From: Bin95 sp965220855 | GTDB taxonomy: Bacteria; Pseudomonadota; Alphaproteobacteria; Bin95 | NCBI GenBank assembly: GCA_965220855.1 | Contig: CBDCQY010000001.1 | Coordinates: forward strand, 3,033,057 to 3,097,056 | Reading direction: 5' to 3' | DNA length: 64,000 nucleotides | Shown here: positions 22,448-30,474 of the stretch, piece after piece | Position numbering within the stretch: position 1 is the first letter of the stretch | Layout of the letters: each line of letters begins with the position of its first letter | Made by a program: the position numbers and the translations under genes | The notes under the pieces: model-generated | The model's database searches: none | Seen by the model: the letters and a program-made list of their open reading frames with translations, nothing else | What the model was told of the DNA's origin: nothing

Positions 22448-23623
22448 ATGCGCATGAGACACTGGAAATCCGTCGCGGCCGCAGCCGCCGTGATGTTCGC
22501 GGGCGCGGCCCAGGCCCAGGAAGAGGTGCGCATCGGCGTGCTCTACCCGATCACCGGCACCGGGGCCGTCTATGGCGAGCCGGCCATGCACGGCCATAAC
22601 ATGGCCGTGGACGAGATCAACGCCGCCGGCGGCATTCTCGGCCGCAAGGTGGTGACCTTCGCGCGCGACACCAAGCTCAAGCCGGCGATCGCCTCGGCCG
22701 CCGCCAAGGAGCTGATCACCAAGGACGATGTGCATGTGCTGATCGGCGGCCTGTCCTCGGGCGTCGGTCTCGCCATCTCCGAGGTCTCGCGGGAGGAGAA
22801 GGTGATCTATGTCGCCACCATCCCGAAGACCATCAAGATGACTACCTCCAAGCGCCACGACCATGTGTTCCGCACCGCCTCGAACACCGATTTCGAGGGC
22901 GACGCGATCGCGCAGATCGTCGCCAGGCTCGGGCTGAAGAAGATCTGCGACATCCAGCTCGACTACGCCTACGGCCACGATCTGGCCGACGGCATCGTGA
23001 AGGGCCTCGCCCGCCACGCGCCGGAGGCGGAGAAGGTGCTCGATCTCCGCGTCAAGCTGGGCGCGACCGACTACAACACCTTCGTCGCCCAGATCCAGGG
23101 CGCCGGCTGCGACGGCGTGACCAGCGGGCTGTGGGGCAACCACTTCGTCAACTTCGCCCAGCAGGCCAAGCCCTTCGGCCTGTTCCAGCAGATCAAGTAC
23201 ATCTCCGGCGGCGAGATCGCCAGCCACGAGATCGCGGGCAAGATGAAGGACGACTACCCGGACAATGTGTGGTCGAACACCTATGAGCTCTGGTACGACC
23301 ATTACGATCCGAGCCATGTCGATTTCCACGCCGCGCTCGCCGAGCGCTCCGGCACGAAAGAGACCGCGATGTGGCCGGTGCTGGCCTATATCGGCGTGAA
23401 GTTCATCGCCGCCGCGGCCGAGAAGGCCGGCTCGATCGAGCCCGACAAGCTCGCCGAGGCGCTCAAGGGCATGTCCATCGAGACGCCGGTCGGCCCGCGC
23501 ACCATCGATCCCGAGACCCATCAGGCCGACACCGGCCAGTTCTGGGGGCCGATGGTGAAGAAGGAAGGCGTTCCCTACCGCATGATGGACCCGGTGATCT
23601 TCATCCCGGCCAAGCTCGACTAG
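22448..23623 (+). CDS. Branched-chain-amino-acid-type ABC transporter, periplasmic binding protein
   Basis: 391 residues. The signal peptide is MRMRHWKSVAAAAAVMFAGAAQAQ with cleavage after AQA. The mature start EEVRIGVLYPITGTGAVYGEPAMHG is the type 1 periplasmic-binding fold opening, followed by DEINAAGGILGRKV. ATG 22454 (codon 3) is better spaced from GGAGGA than ATG 22448. It captures a ligand in the periplasm for the four transporter genes downstream. The usual ligands are leucine-type amino acids, but this family also takes amides, aromatic acids and others; the dioxygenase genes at the operon end argue for a non-standard substrate. Confidence 0.92.
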   Translation: MRMRHWKSVAAAAAVMFAGAAQAQEEVRIGVLYPITGTGAVYGEPAMHGHNMAVDEINAAGGILGRKVVTFARDTKLKPAIASAAAKELITKDDVHVLIGGLSSGVGLAISEVSREEKVIYVATIPKTIKMTTSKRHDHVFRTASNTDFEGDAIAQIVARLGLKKICDIQLDYAYGHDLADGIVKGLARHAPEAEKVLDLRVKLGATDYNTFVAQIQGAGCDGVTSGLWGNHFVNFAQQAKPFGLFQQIKYISGGEIASHEIAGKMKDDYPDNVWSNTYELWYDHYDPSHVDFHAALAERSGTKETAMWPVLAYIGVKFIAAAAEKAGSIEPDKLAEALKGMSIETPVGPRTIDPETHQADTGQFWGPMVKKEGVPYRMMDPVIFIPAKLD

Positions 23624-23630
23624 ACGCTCC

Positions 23631-23656
23631 GGGCGCGGCCGGCGACGGCCGCGCCC
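23631..23656 (+). terminator. Hairpin between binding-protein and permease genes
   Basis: An 11-base perfect G+C stem (23631-23641 and 23646-23656), loop GCGA, followed by TTCTTCCC. At this place in ABC operons such hairpins usually act as a partial terminator or mRNA-stabilising end, making binding protein more abundant than the membrane parts. Confidence 0.65.
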
Positions 23657-23687
23657 TTCTTCCCGTCACCGGAACGGACAGAGCCCC

Positions 23688-24632
23688 GTGGACGCCATCA
23701 TCCGGTTCGCGCAACAGGATCTGGGCAATCCGGGGTTGGCGGCGCTGCTGTCCAACCCCTCCTTCGCCTTCATCCAGTTGATGAATTCCTTCTCGCAGGC
23801 GATGAACCTGTTCATCATCGCCGCCGGGCTGTCGCTGATCTTCGGCGTGCTGCGCGTCATCAATTTCGCGCATGGCGCCTTCTACATGTTCGGCGCCTAT
23901 ATCGTCTATTCGGTGGCCCAGGAGTGGACCGGCAATTTCTGGCTGGGCGTCGCCGCCTCGGGCGCAGGCCTGGCCTTCATGGCGGTCATCATCGAGCGCG
24001 GCCTGTTCCAGTATATCTACGACAAGGAGCATCTGATGCAGCTGCTCCTGACCTTCGCCGTCGTGCTGATCCTCTCCGATGTCGCGCGCATCATCTGGGG
24101 CACCGACCAATACAGCGTCTCCTATCCCGACGGCATGGCCGGGGCGGTCGATCTGGGCGTCACCCACTACCCCACCTACCGCCTGTTCCTGATCGTGGTG
24201 GGACCCGCGATCGCCATCGGACTCTGGCTGTTCACCGAGCGCACCCGCTTCGGCCGGCTGACGCGCGCCGCGACGCAGGACCGCGAGATGCTCTCCGCCC
24301 TCGGCGTCAATGTGCCGGTGATCTACACCGGCGTCTTCATCCTGGGCTCGGTGCTGGCCGGCGTCGGCGGCGGGCTGGCCGCGCCCTTCAACTCGCCGAC
24401 GCCCGGCATGGACGCCGCGCTGATCGTCGATTGCTTCGTCATCGTCATCGTCGGCGGCCTCGGCTCGATCTGGGGCAGCTTCGTCGGCGCCATCATCTAC
24501 GGCCTGGTCTATAATTACGGCTCGGTGATCGTGCCCAACTGGCAGGATGTTTTTCCCTTCCTGATCCTGCTGGCGGTGCTGCTGGTGCGGCCCTGGGGCC
24601 TGTTCGGCAAGCCGGAAGGCGGGAACGCCTGA
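23688..24632 (+). CDS. livH: Branched-chain-type ABC transporter permease (LivH family)
   Basis: 314 residues starting at GTG 23688. It is a polytopic membrane protein with the LivH features GLSLIFGVLRVINFAHGAFYMFGAY near residue 45 and GGLGSIWGSFVGAIIYGL near 255. It forms one half of the inner-membrane channel with LivM. The next gene starts one base after its stop, so the permeases are co-translated. The N-terminal 25 residues are longer than usual and contact the membrane edge. Confidence 0.93.
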   Translation: MDAIIRFAQQDLGNPGLAALLSNPSFAFIQLMNSFSQAMNLFIIAAGLSLIFGVLRVINFAHGAFYMFGAYIVYSVAQEWTGNFWLGVAASGAGLAFMAVIIERGLFQYIYDKEHLMQLLLTFAVVLILSDVARIIWGTDQYSVSYPDGMAGAVDLGVTHYPTYRLFLIVVGPAIAIGLWLFTERTRFGRLTRAATQDREMLSALGVNVPVIYTGVFILGSVLAGVGGGLAAPFNSPTPGMDAALIVDCFVIVIVGGLGSIWGSFVGAIIYGLVYNYGSVIVPNWQDVFPFLILLAVLLVRPWGLFGKPEGGNA

Positions 24633-24633
24633 G

Positions 24634-25575
24634 ATGACCGGACGCATGACCCGTCCCGTCATGGCCGGCTGCGCGCTGGTGCTGGCTTTCCTCGCCCTGG
24701 TGCCGCTGCTCGGCTCCGACTATCTGATCGACCTCTTCAACGAGATCATGATCTATGCGCTGTTCGCGCTCAGCCTGAATGTCATCATCGGCTATTCCGG
24801 CAATGTCTCCTTCGGCCACGCCGCCTATTTCGCCATCGGCGGCTACACCAACGCCATCCTGCTCACCACCTATCAGTGGCCGCTGCTGCCGGCCTTCGTC
24901 GCCGCCATCCTGTTCTCCTTCGCCGCCGCCGCCTTCGTCGCCTATTTCTGCACGCGGCTGACCGACATCTATTTCGCCATGCTGACGCTCGCCTTCTCCA
25001 TGCTGGTCTGGGGCGTGGCCTTCAAATGGCGCTCGATGACCGGCGGCGACGACGGCTTCGTCGGCGTGGATGTGCCGGCCTTCATCGCCGACCGCCTGCC
25101 GTTCTACTATTTCTCGCTGGCGGTGATCGCCGCCTCGGTGGCGCTGCTCTGGGTCATCTGCCACTCCGCCTTCGGGCGCGCGCTGCTGGCGGTGCGCGAA
25201 AACCCCGTCCGGGCCGGCTTCGTCGGCATCAACACCCGGCTCTTGCGCTGGTGGGCCTTCGTGGTGGCGGGCGGCTTCGCCGGCGTAGCGGGCGCGCTGT
25301 TCGCCATGGTGCATCGCGGCATGTACACCGAGACGGCCTTCTGGACCGAGAGCGCGACCGTGCTCATCATGACGCTGCTCGGCGGCATGTATTCCTTCTT
25401 CGGCCCGGCCATCGGCGCGGCCAGCCTCTTCCTGCTGGAGCGGCTCACCAACGAATATACGCAATACTGGCCGCTGGTTCTGGGCGCCATCCTGCTGGTC
25501 ATCCTGATGTTCCTGCCGGAGGGGCTGGCGGGGCTGGCGGGCAGCCTGCGCCGGCGCCTGCTCGGGGGGCGCTGA
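24634..25575 (+). CDS. livM: Branched-chain-type ABC transporter permease (LivM family)
   Basis: 313 residues with about eight to ten hydrophobic segments. LivM signatures are FALSLNVIIGYSGNVSFGHAAYFAIGGY near residue 45 and GGMYSFFGPAIGAASLFLLE near 250. It pairs with LivH as the second channel subunit in the inner membrane; the cytoplasmic loop near GRALLAVRENPVRAGFVGIN holds the EAA-like contact for the ATPases. It begins immediately after livH and is followed by livG after 4 bases. Confidence 0.93.
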   Translation: MTGRMTRPVMAGCALVLAFLALVPLLGSDYLIDLFNEIMIYALFALSLNVIIGYSGNVSFGHAAYFAIGGYTNAILLTTYQWPLLPAFVAAILFSFAAAAFVAYFCTRLTDIYFAMLTLAFSMLVWGVAFKWRSMTGGDDGFVGVDVPAFIADRLPFYYFSLAVIAASVALLWVICHSAFGRALLAVRENPVRAGFVGINTRLLRWWAFVVAGGFAGVAGALFAMVHRGMYTETAFWTESATVLIMTLLGGMYSFFGPAIGAASLFLLERLTNEYTQYWPLVLGAILLVILMFLPEGLAGLAGSLRRRLLGGR

Positions 25576-25579
25576 GGCC

Positions 25580-26344
25580 ATGCTGCGGATCGAGGGCCTG
25601 TTCAAGCAGTTCGGCGGCTTCGTGGCCATCAACGACGTCTCCTTCGAGCTGCTGGAGGGCGAGAAGCACGCCATCATCGGCCCGAACGGCGCCGGCAAGA
25701 CCACCTTCTTCAACCTGGTGACCGGCCATCTGCTGCCCGACCGGGGCCGGGTGGCCTTCCGGGGCGACGACATCACCGGGCGCCCCCCGCACCGCATCGT
25801 CAAGCTCGGCCTGGCGCGCTCCTTCCAGCGCATCAACATCTATCCGCGCATGTCGGTGTTCGAGAATGTGCAGGTGGCGCTGATCGCCCGCGAGGGCCGG
25901 GCGCTCGCCTTCTTCACGCTGGCCGACGGCCTGTGCGGCCCGGAAACGCGCGAGTTGCTGGAGCTGGTCGGCCTCCAGGACGAGGCGGGCGAGCTCGCCG
26001 GCGAGCTCGCCTATGGCAAGCAGAAGCAGCTGGAGCTCGCGATCGCGCTCGCCGAGAACCCGCGCGTGCTGCTGCTGGACGAGCCGACCGCCGGCATGTC
26101 GCCGAGCGAGACCGGGGAGGCGATCCGGCTGATTCGCGAGATCGCCGATGCGCGCGGCCTGACGCTGCTGTTCACCGAGCATGACATGACGGTGGTGTTC
26201 GGCATCGCCGACCGCATCTCGGTGCTGCATCACGGCGAGATCATCGCCTCGGGCGCGCCCGAGGCGGTGCGCAGCGATCCCGTGGTGCGCCAGGTCTATC
26301 TGGGCGAGGAGGAGGAAGAGGAGGACGCGCATGGCGCAGCTTGA
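25580..26344 (+). CDS. livG: ABC transporter ATP-binding protein (LivG family)
   Basis: 254 residues. Walker A is GPNGAGKTT (near 37), the LivG-type insertion lies around residues 100-130, the signature region reads LAYGKQKQLELAIALAENP (a variant of LSGGQ), Walker B is LLLDEPTAGMSP, and the switch His is in FTEHDM. It powers transport with LivF at the cytoplasmic face. It ends in a run of Glu codons and overlaps livF by 14 bases. Confidence 0.94.
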   Translation: MLRIEGLFKQFGGFVAINDVSFELLEGEKHAIIGPNGAGKTTFFNLVTGHLLPDRGRVAFRGDDITGRPPHRIVKLGLARSFQRINIYPRMSVFENVQVALIAREGRALAFFTLADGLCGPETRELLELVGLQDEAGELAGELAYGKQKQLELAIALAENPRVLLLDEPTAGMSPSETGEAIRLIREIADARGLTLLFTEHDMTVVFGIADRISVLHHGEIIASGAPEAVRSDPVVRQVYLGEEEEEEDAHGAA

Positions 26345-27038
26345 AGCGCGCGACCTGCATACCTCCTACGGCCTCTCGCGGGTGCTGTTCGGCGTCAGCT
26401 TCGAGGTCGAGCAGGGGCGCTGCGTGGCGCTGATCGGACGTAACGGCGTCGGCAAGACCACCACCATGCGCTCGCTGATCGGCCTGACGCCGCCCTCCGA
26501 GGGAGAGGTGGTCTGGGAGGGCCGCCAGATCGCCGGCATGGCCCCGCATGCGGTCGCCCGGCTCGGCATCGGCTTCGTGCCGGAGGACCGGCGCATCTTT
26601 CCCGAACTCACCGTGTGGGAGAATCTCGACATTGCGCGCCGGCCGGCGGAGCCGGGGCGCACGGCCTGGGCCGAGGACGAGGTGTTCGACCTCTTCCCCG
26701 ACCTGCGCGATATCCAGTCCCGGCCGGGCGGCGTGCTCTCCGGCGGCCAGCAGCAGATGCTGACCATCGCGCGCGCGCTGATGGGCAATCCGCGCCTGCT
26801 GCTGCTGGACGAGCCGTCCGAGGGGCTGGCCCCGCGCGTCGTCGAGACGCTGCGCGAGCGCGTGCGGCTGCTGAAGGAAAGCGGGCTTTCCATCGTGCTG
26901 GCGGAGCAGAATCTGCGCTTCGTGCTGGCGCTTTCGGACATGTGCCATATCATGGAGAAGGGCGAGATCGTCTATTCCGGCGCGCCGGACCTCCTGCGCG
27001 CCAATCGCGACATCCTGGACAGGCATCTGACCGTATGA
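26331..27038 (+). CDS. livF: ABC transporter ATP-binding protein (LivF family)
   Basis: 235 residues. Walker A GRNGVGKTT, signature LSGGQQQMLTIARALMGNP, Walker B LLLDEPSEGLAP, switch His replaced by Gln in VLAEQNLRF, which is normal for LivF. GFVPEDRRIFPELTVWENLDIA is the LivF-type Q-loop region. It completes the two-ATPase motor. Its TGA overlaps the ATG of the phytanoyl-CoA dioxygenase-family gene (ATGA), tying uptake to the enzyme. Confidence 0.94.
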   Translation: MAQLEARDLHTSYGLSRVLFGVSFEVEQGRCVALIGRNGVGKTTTMRSLIGLTPPSEGEVVWEGRQIAGMAPHAVARLGIGFVPEDRRIFPELTVWENLDIARRPAEPGRTAWAEDEVFDLFPDLRDIQSRPGGVLSGGQQQMLTIARALMGNPRLLLLDEPSEGLAPRVVETLRERVRLLKESGLSIVLAEQNLRFVLALSDMCHIMEKGEIVYSGAPDLLRANRDILDRHLTV

Positions 27039-27841
27039 GCGACCTCGACACCGCCAGAGAGACCTTCGCGCAGGACGGCGTGGCGGCGCTGCGCGGCGTG
27101 CTCGACGCCGGCTGGCTGGAGCGGCTGGCCGACGCCGTGGCCGCCAACATGGCCGCGCCGGGGCCTTACGGGCGCGACCATGCCGAGCCCGGCCAGGGCA
27201 GCTATTTCGGCGACTATGTGAACTGGCGGCGTTTCCCGGCCTTTCTGGAGGTCGGGCGCGAGGGCCCGCTCGGGCGGCTCGCCGGCGCGCTCACCGGGGC
27301 CAGCCGGGTGCGCTTCTTCCACGAGCATGTGCTGGTGAAGGAGCCGGGCACGGCGCAGCCCACCCCCTGGCATCAGGACATGCCCTATTACTGCCTCTCG
27401 GGGTCGATGACGGTCAGCTTCTGGACGCCGCTCGATCCGGTGTCGGCGGCGGTCTGCCCGCATTTCCTCGCCGGCAGCCACCGCACGCGCACCGCCTGGC
27501 TGCCGCGCCGCTTCCGCACCATGGCGGCGCTGGAGGGCGACACCAGCGCCTATGCGCCGTTCCCGGACATCGACGAGGCGGCCGAGGCGGCGCGCATCCG
27601 CGCCTTCGACCTGGAGCCGGGCGATGTGCTGGCCTTCGATTTCCACACGCTGCACAACGCGCCGGCGAACCGCTCGACGCGGCGGCGCCGGGCGGTGAGC
27701 CTGCGCTATGTCGGCGAGGACGCGCGCTATATGGCCCGCCCGCACGCCGTCTCGCCCCCCTACCCCGACCTCGGCCTCGAAGCCGAAACCGGCGACCCGC
27801 TCCCCGAAGACTGGTTCCCCCCGGTCTGGGAGAAGGGCTGA
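27035..27841 (+). CDS. Phytanoyl-CoA dioxygenase (PhyH) family Fe(II)/2-oxoglutarate enzyme
   Basis: 268 residues. The iron ligands are readable: His and Asp in TPWHQDMPYY (near 113 and 115) and the distal His in DFHTLHNAPANRS (near 206), with the Arg that binds 2-oxoglutarate in the following RRRAVSLRY. Such enzymes hydroxylate carbons next to an acid or amine group in small molecules or lipids. The start overlaps the livF stop, so the enzyme likely acts on the compound imported by the transporter; that is inference from coupling. It is cytoplasmic, with no signal peptide. Confidence 0.88.
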   Translation: MSDLDTARETFAQDGVAALRGVLDAGWLERLADAVAANMAAPGPYGRDHAEPGQGSYFGDYVNWRRFPAFLEVGREGPLGRLAGALTGASRVRFFHEHVLVKEPGTAQPTPWHQDMPYYCLSGSMTVSFWTPLDPVSAAVCPHFLAGSHRTRTAWLPRRFRTMAALEGDTSAYAPFPDIDEAAEAARIRAFDLEPGDVLAFDFHTLHNAPANRSTRRRRAVSLRYVGEDARYMARPHAVSPPYPDLGLEAETGDPLPEDWFPPVWEKG

Positions 27842-27885
27842 GCGGTCCGTTTCCGGGTGGACTGCCGACCGCCAGCGCGCCAGAT

Positions 27886-28596
27886 ATGGCGGCGATGAGC
27901 GAGACAATCGACAGGCTGGACTGGGACCGCCTCGGGCGCGACCTGCTGGAAGGGGGCCATGCCTCTGCGCCGGGCGTGCTGACGGCGGCGGAGTGCGCGG
28001 CCTTGCGCGCCTTATGGGGGCGGGAGGAGCTGTTTCGCAGCCATATCGTCATGGCCCGCCACGGTTTCGGCGAGGGCGCCTACGCCTATTTCGCCGACCC
28101 GCTGCCGGAGGCGGTCGCAGCGCTCCGGCAGGGCCTCTATCGCCGGCTTGCGCCGCTCGCCAACGAGGCCATGAGCCGGCTCGGGCGCGCAGAGCGCTAT
28201 CCGGCTCGCCATGAAGCCTTCCGCGCGCGCTGCCACGCCGCCGGGCAGACGCGTCCGACGCCGCTCTTGCTGCGCTACGGCCCCGGCGGCCACAACCGCC
28301 TGCATCGCGACCTCTACGGCCCGCTCGCCTTCCCCTATCAGGCGGTCTTTCTGCTCTCAGAGCCGGGGCGCGACTTTGCCGGCGGCGAGTTTCTGCTTGT
28401 CGAGAACCGCCCCCGGATGCAGGCGCGGGGCGAGGTCGTGCCGCTTGCCCTCGGCGACATGGCCATCTTCCCGGTCCGCGACCGGCCCGTGGCCGGCAAG
28501 CGCGGCTTCCTGCGCGCCGAGATGCGCCACGGCGTCTCCCGCATCCGCGCGGGCGAACGCTTCGCGCTCGGCGTCATCTTCCACGACGCGGCGTGA
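27886..28596 (+). CDS. 2OG-Fe(II) oxygenase family protein
   Basis: 236 residues. The iron motif H-x-D is in HNRLHRDLYGPLAFPYQ (His140, Asp142), and the distal His lies in AEMRHGVSRI (near 214) followed by Arg of the 2-oxoglutarate site (RAGERFALGVIFHDA). The overall pattern fits the bacterial Oxygenase-NA-type 2OG family; homologues are poorly characterised, and some members of the wider group repair alkylated bases. ATG 27886 or 27895 could be the start; neither has a strong ribosome site. It lies 44 bases after the PhyH-family gene and may share its transcript. Confidence 0.8.
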   Translation: MAAMSETIDRLDWDRLGRDLLEGGHASAPGVLTAAECAALRALWGREELFRSHIVMARHGFGEGAYAYFADPLPEAVAALRQGLYRRLAPLANEAMSRLGRAERYPARHEAFRARCHAAGQTRPTPLLLRYGPGGHNRLHRDLYGPLAFPYQAVFLLSEPGRDFAGGEFLLVENRPRMQARGEVVPLALGDMAIFPVRDRPVAGKRGFLRAEMRHGVSRIRAGERFALGVIFHDAA

Positions 28597-28599
28597 GCC

Positions 28600-29367
28600 T
28601 CAGGCGAGCGCGAGCGCGGCGGCGGCGGCGATGTAGAGGCCGAGCGCCAGCACGGCCAGGAAGAAGACGCGCCGGAAGCGCGCCTCGGAGAGCCGGCGGC
28701 GGAGCGCCTGGCCGGCCGCCATGCCGGCGAGCGCCGGCAGCAGGGCGGCCGCCGAGGCCGCGCCGAGCCGCGCATCCATCAGCCCGTGGCCCTGCAGCGA
28801 CACCGCCAAGGCCACCGTCGAGGCGGTGAACAATATGCCCATCGCCTGCACCAGCGCGTCGCGCCCGAGGCCGATGGCCTGCAGATAGAGCACCCCCGGC
28901 ACCACGAAAGAGCCGGTCATGCCGGTCAGCACGCCGTTGACCGCCCCGAAGGCCGGGCCGGCCCAGACCTGCCGCTCGGGCGCGATCGACAAGCCGAAGC
29001 CCGCCAGCCCCTGGCCCGCATAGGCCGCCAGCAAGAGGCCCAGCAGGCCGGAGAGCAGCGCCAGATCCACCGCCGCAAGCGCCGCGCCGCCCACCCAGAC
29101 GGTGAGCGTCGCCGCCAGCAGGAAGGGCCAGAGGCGGCGGAGCAGCGCCCGCAGCCGCCCGCCGGCCAGCGCCTGCCAGAGATTGGTGGCGAAGGAGGGC
29201 GCGATCAAGAGCGCCATGGCGGTGGTGAGGTCGAAGGCCGCGGTCAGCAGCCCGAGGCTGACCGTCGGCAGGCCGAGCCCGACCACGCCCTTGACCGCGC
29301 CGGCAAGCAGAAAGACCGCGGCGATCAGCGCGATCGAGGCGGCGTCGAAGGCGAGCGCGTCCGTCAC
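28600..29367 (-). CDS. TauE/SafE-family sulfite/anion exporter-like membrane protein
   Basis: 255 residues, about eight membrane segments. The paired repeats of the family are visible: AGAVKGVVGLGLPTVSLGLL near residue 22 and FGAVNGVLTGMTGSFVVPGVLYLQ near 140, each with the conserved G-x-G-x2 motif. Members move sulfite, sulfoacetate or other organic anions across the inner membrane. It is the last gene of a minus-strand group that includes the selenoprotein, and converges with the oxygenase gene 3 bases away. Confidence 0.88.
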   Translation of the reverse strand: MTDALAFDAASIALIAAVFLLAGAVKGVVGLGLPTVSLGLLTAAFDLTTAMALLIAPSFATNLWQALAGGRLRALLRRLWPFLLAATLTVWVGGAALAAVDLALLSGLLGLLLAAYAGQGLAGFGLSIAPERQVWAGPAFGAVNGVLTGMTGSFVVPGVLYLQAIGLGRDALVQAMGILFTASTVALAVSLQGHGLMDARLGAASAAALLPALAGMAAGQALRRRLSEARFRRVFFLAVLALGLYIAAAAALALA

Positions 29368-29400
29368 GGAGAGCGCCCCGGACGCCCCCTCCCGGCCGCG

Positions 29401-29892
29401 TCACGCGCCGGCATCGTCTCCGGCTTCGTCGGCGGCTTCCCCTTCGCCCTCGACCGCCTCGGCGAAGCGGTCGAAGAACTGGCCGGCCAGCTTGCGCGCC
29501 GCGCCCTGGACCAGGCGCGAGCCGATCTGGGCGAGCTTGCCGCCGACCTGGGCATCGACCTCGTAGCTGAGCAGCGTGGCCTCGCCATCGTCGCCGTCCT
29601 CGGCGAGGCGCACCCGCGCGCCGCCGCGCGCGAAGCCGGCCGCGCCGCCCGCGCCCTCCCCGGAGATGCGATAGCCTTCCGGCTCCTCGATCTCGCTGAG
29701 CTCGACCGAACCGGCGAAGGTGGCCTTCACCGGCCCGACCCTGGCCTGCACCGTGGCGGAGAAGGCGTTGTCGCCGGTCTTCTCCAGCGCCTGGCAGCCG
29801 GGGATCGCGGCCAGCAGCACCTCGGGATCGTTGAGCGCCCGCCAGACGGTCTCGCGCGGGGCTGCGATACGCCGTTCGCCGGTCAGTTCCAT
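29401..29892 (-). CDS. coxG: CoxG-type SRPBCC (START-fold) protein
   Basis: 163 residues. MELTGERRIAAPRETVWRALNDPEVLLAAIPGCQALE is the CoxG/polyketide-cyclase opening, and the segment YEVDAQVGGKLAQIGSRLVQGAARKLAGQFFDRF is the long C-terminal helix of this family. The tail is acidic (EGEGEAADEAGDD). CoxG proteins anchor CO dehydrogenase or related molybdenum hydroxylases to the membrane or bind lipophilic ligands. No molybdenum hydroxylase lies beside it; the only one in the window is 20 kb away. It follows the UGSC selenoprotein gene by 22 bases. Confidence 0.88.
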   Translation of the reverse strand: MELTGERRIAAPRETVWRALNDPEVLLAAIPGCQALEKTGDNAFSATVQARVGPVKATFAGSVELSEIEEPEGYRISGEGAGGAAGFARGGARVRLAEDGDDGEATLLSYEVDAQVGGKLAQIGSRLVQGAARKLAGQFFDRFAEAVEGEGEAADEAGDDAGA

Positions 29893-29914
29893 GCGTCCGC
29901 CCGCCTCCCTGCGC

Positions 29915-30445
29915 TCAGGCGGCCGGGGAAGCGCCGGTGAGCAGCCGCGCGCAATCGGCGGCGGCCGAGGCGGCGCGCTCGGCGAGGCCCCGCTCGTCGG
30001 CGCTGCTGATCGGATGGTCGATGACCGCGAAGGCGTAGCCCTCCGCGCCCAGCACGCGCGCCATCAGCTCCGCCGCGCTGGTGAAGCTCCGCGTCATCAC
30101 GCCGACGGAGGGCAGGCCGAGGCGTTCTCCGGCAACCGCGTCATGCAAACTGCACGACGAGCAACTGCCTCAGTCGCCGATGCCGGCGACCAGCGCGTCC
30201 CACTCGCGCGCCTCGGCCATGAGCGCGGCGTCGGCCGGCGCGCTGTAGTTCGACTTGGTGCGCAGCACCACCTCGCGCACGCCATGCCCGGTCTTCAGCT
30301 CGCGTTCGAGGGCGGCGAAGAAGCCCCTGGTGCCTTCCTTGCCGTTCGAGACGATGCCGATCGTCGCGCCTTCGAGCGTGTCGAGCCGGCTTGCGGGGGC
30401 GAAGCCGGGCGCGCCCTCTTCATGCGAGGGGTCCAGCAGCTGCAT
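29915..30445 (-). CDS. UGSC-family selenoprotein, in-frame TGA read as selenocysteine
   Basis: A 176-residue protein if the TGA at 30172-30170 is decoded as selenocysteine (residue 92). The frame before the TGA (to GIGD) and after it (GSCSSCSLHDAVAGERLGLP) is the same, and together they give the GIGD-U-GSC-SSCSLHDA motif that names the UGSC family. ATG 30445 has AAGGAG at 7-base spacing. The N-terminal part (GATIGIVSNGKEGTRGFF) is a Rossmann-like strand and loop. A SECIS-like hairpin follows the TGA directly. The biochemical role is unknown; a redox or selenol-nucleophile function is expected from U-G-S-C. Automatic gene callers would split this into two genes. The gene lies between a 348-residue unknown and coxG. 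Confidence 0.85.
30131..30169 (-). promoter_or_regulatory. Bacterial SECIS element (selenocysteine insertion hairpin)
   Basis: Starts at the base after the TGA. The lower stem pairs GGCAGUUGC with GCGGUUGCC (with G-U pairs), then an internal loop, then GUGCA pairs with UGCAU around the apical loop GUU (30150-30148). The loop opens with G, and lies 19 bases after the TGA, within the spacing known for bacterial SECIS elements that recruit SelB. Confidence 0.7.
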
Positions 30446-30474
30446 CTCGGTCTCCTTCCGGGGTCGCTTGAATG

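Noticed and set aside
30170..30172. TGA as a true stop or sequencing error, making two small genes
   Set aside because: The frame is unchanged after the TGA, the UGSC motif is complete and a SECIS-type hairpin follows; a stop would leave a second piece without a good start or ribosome site.
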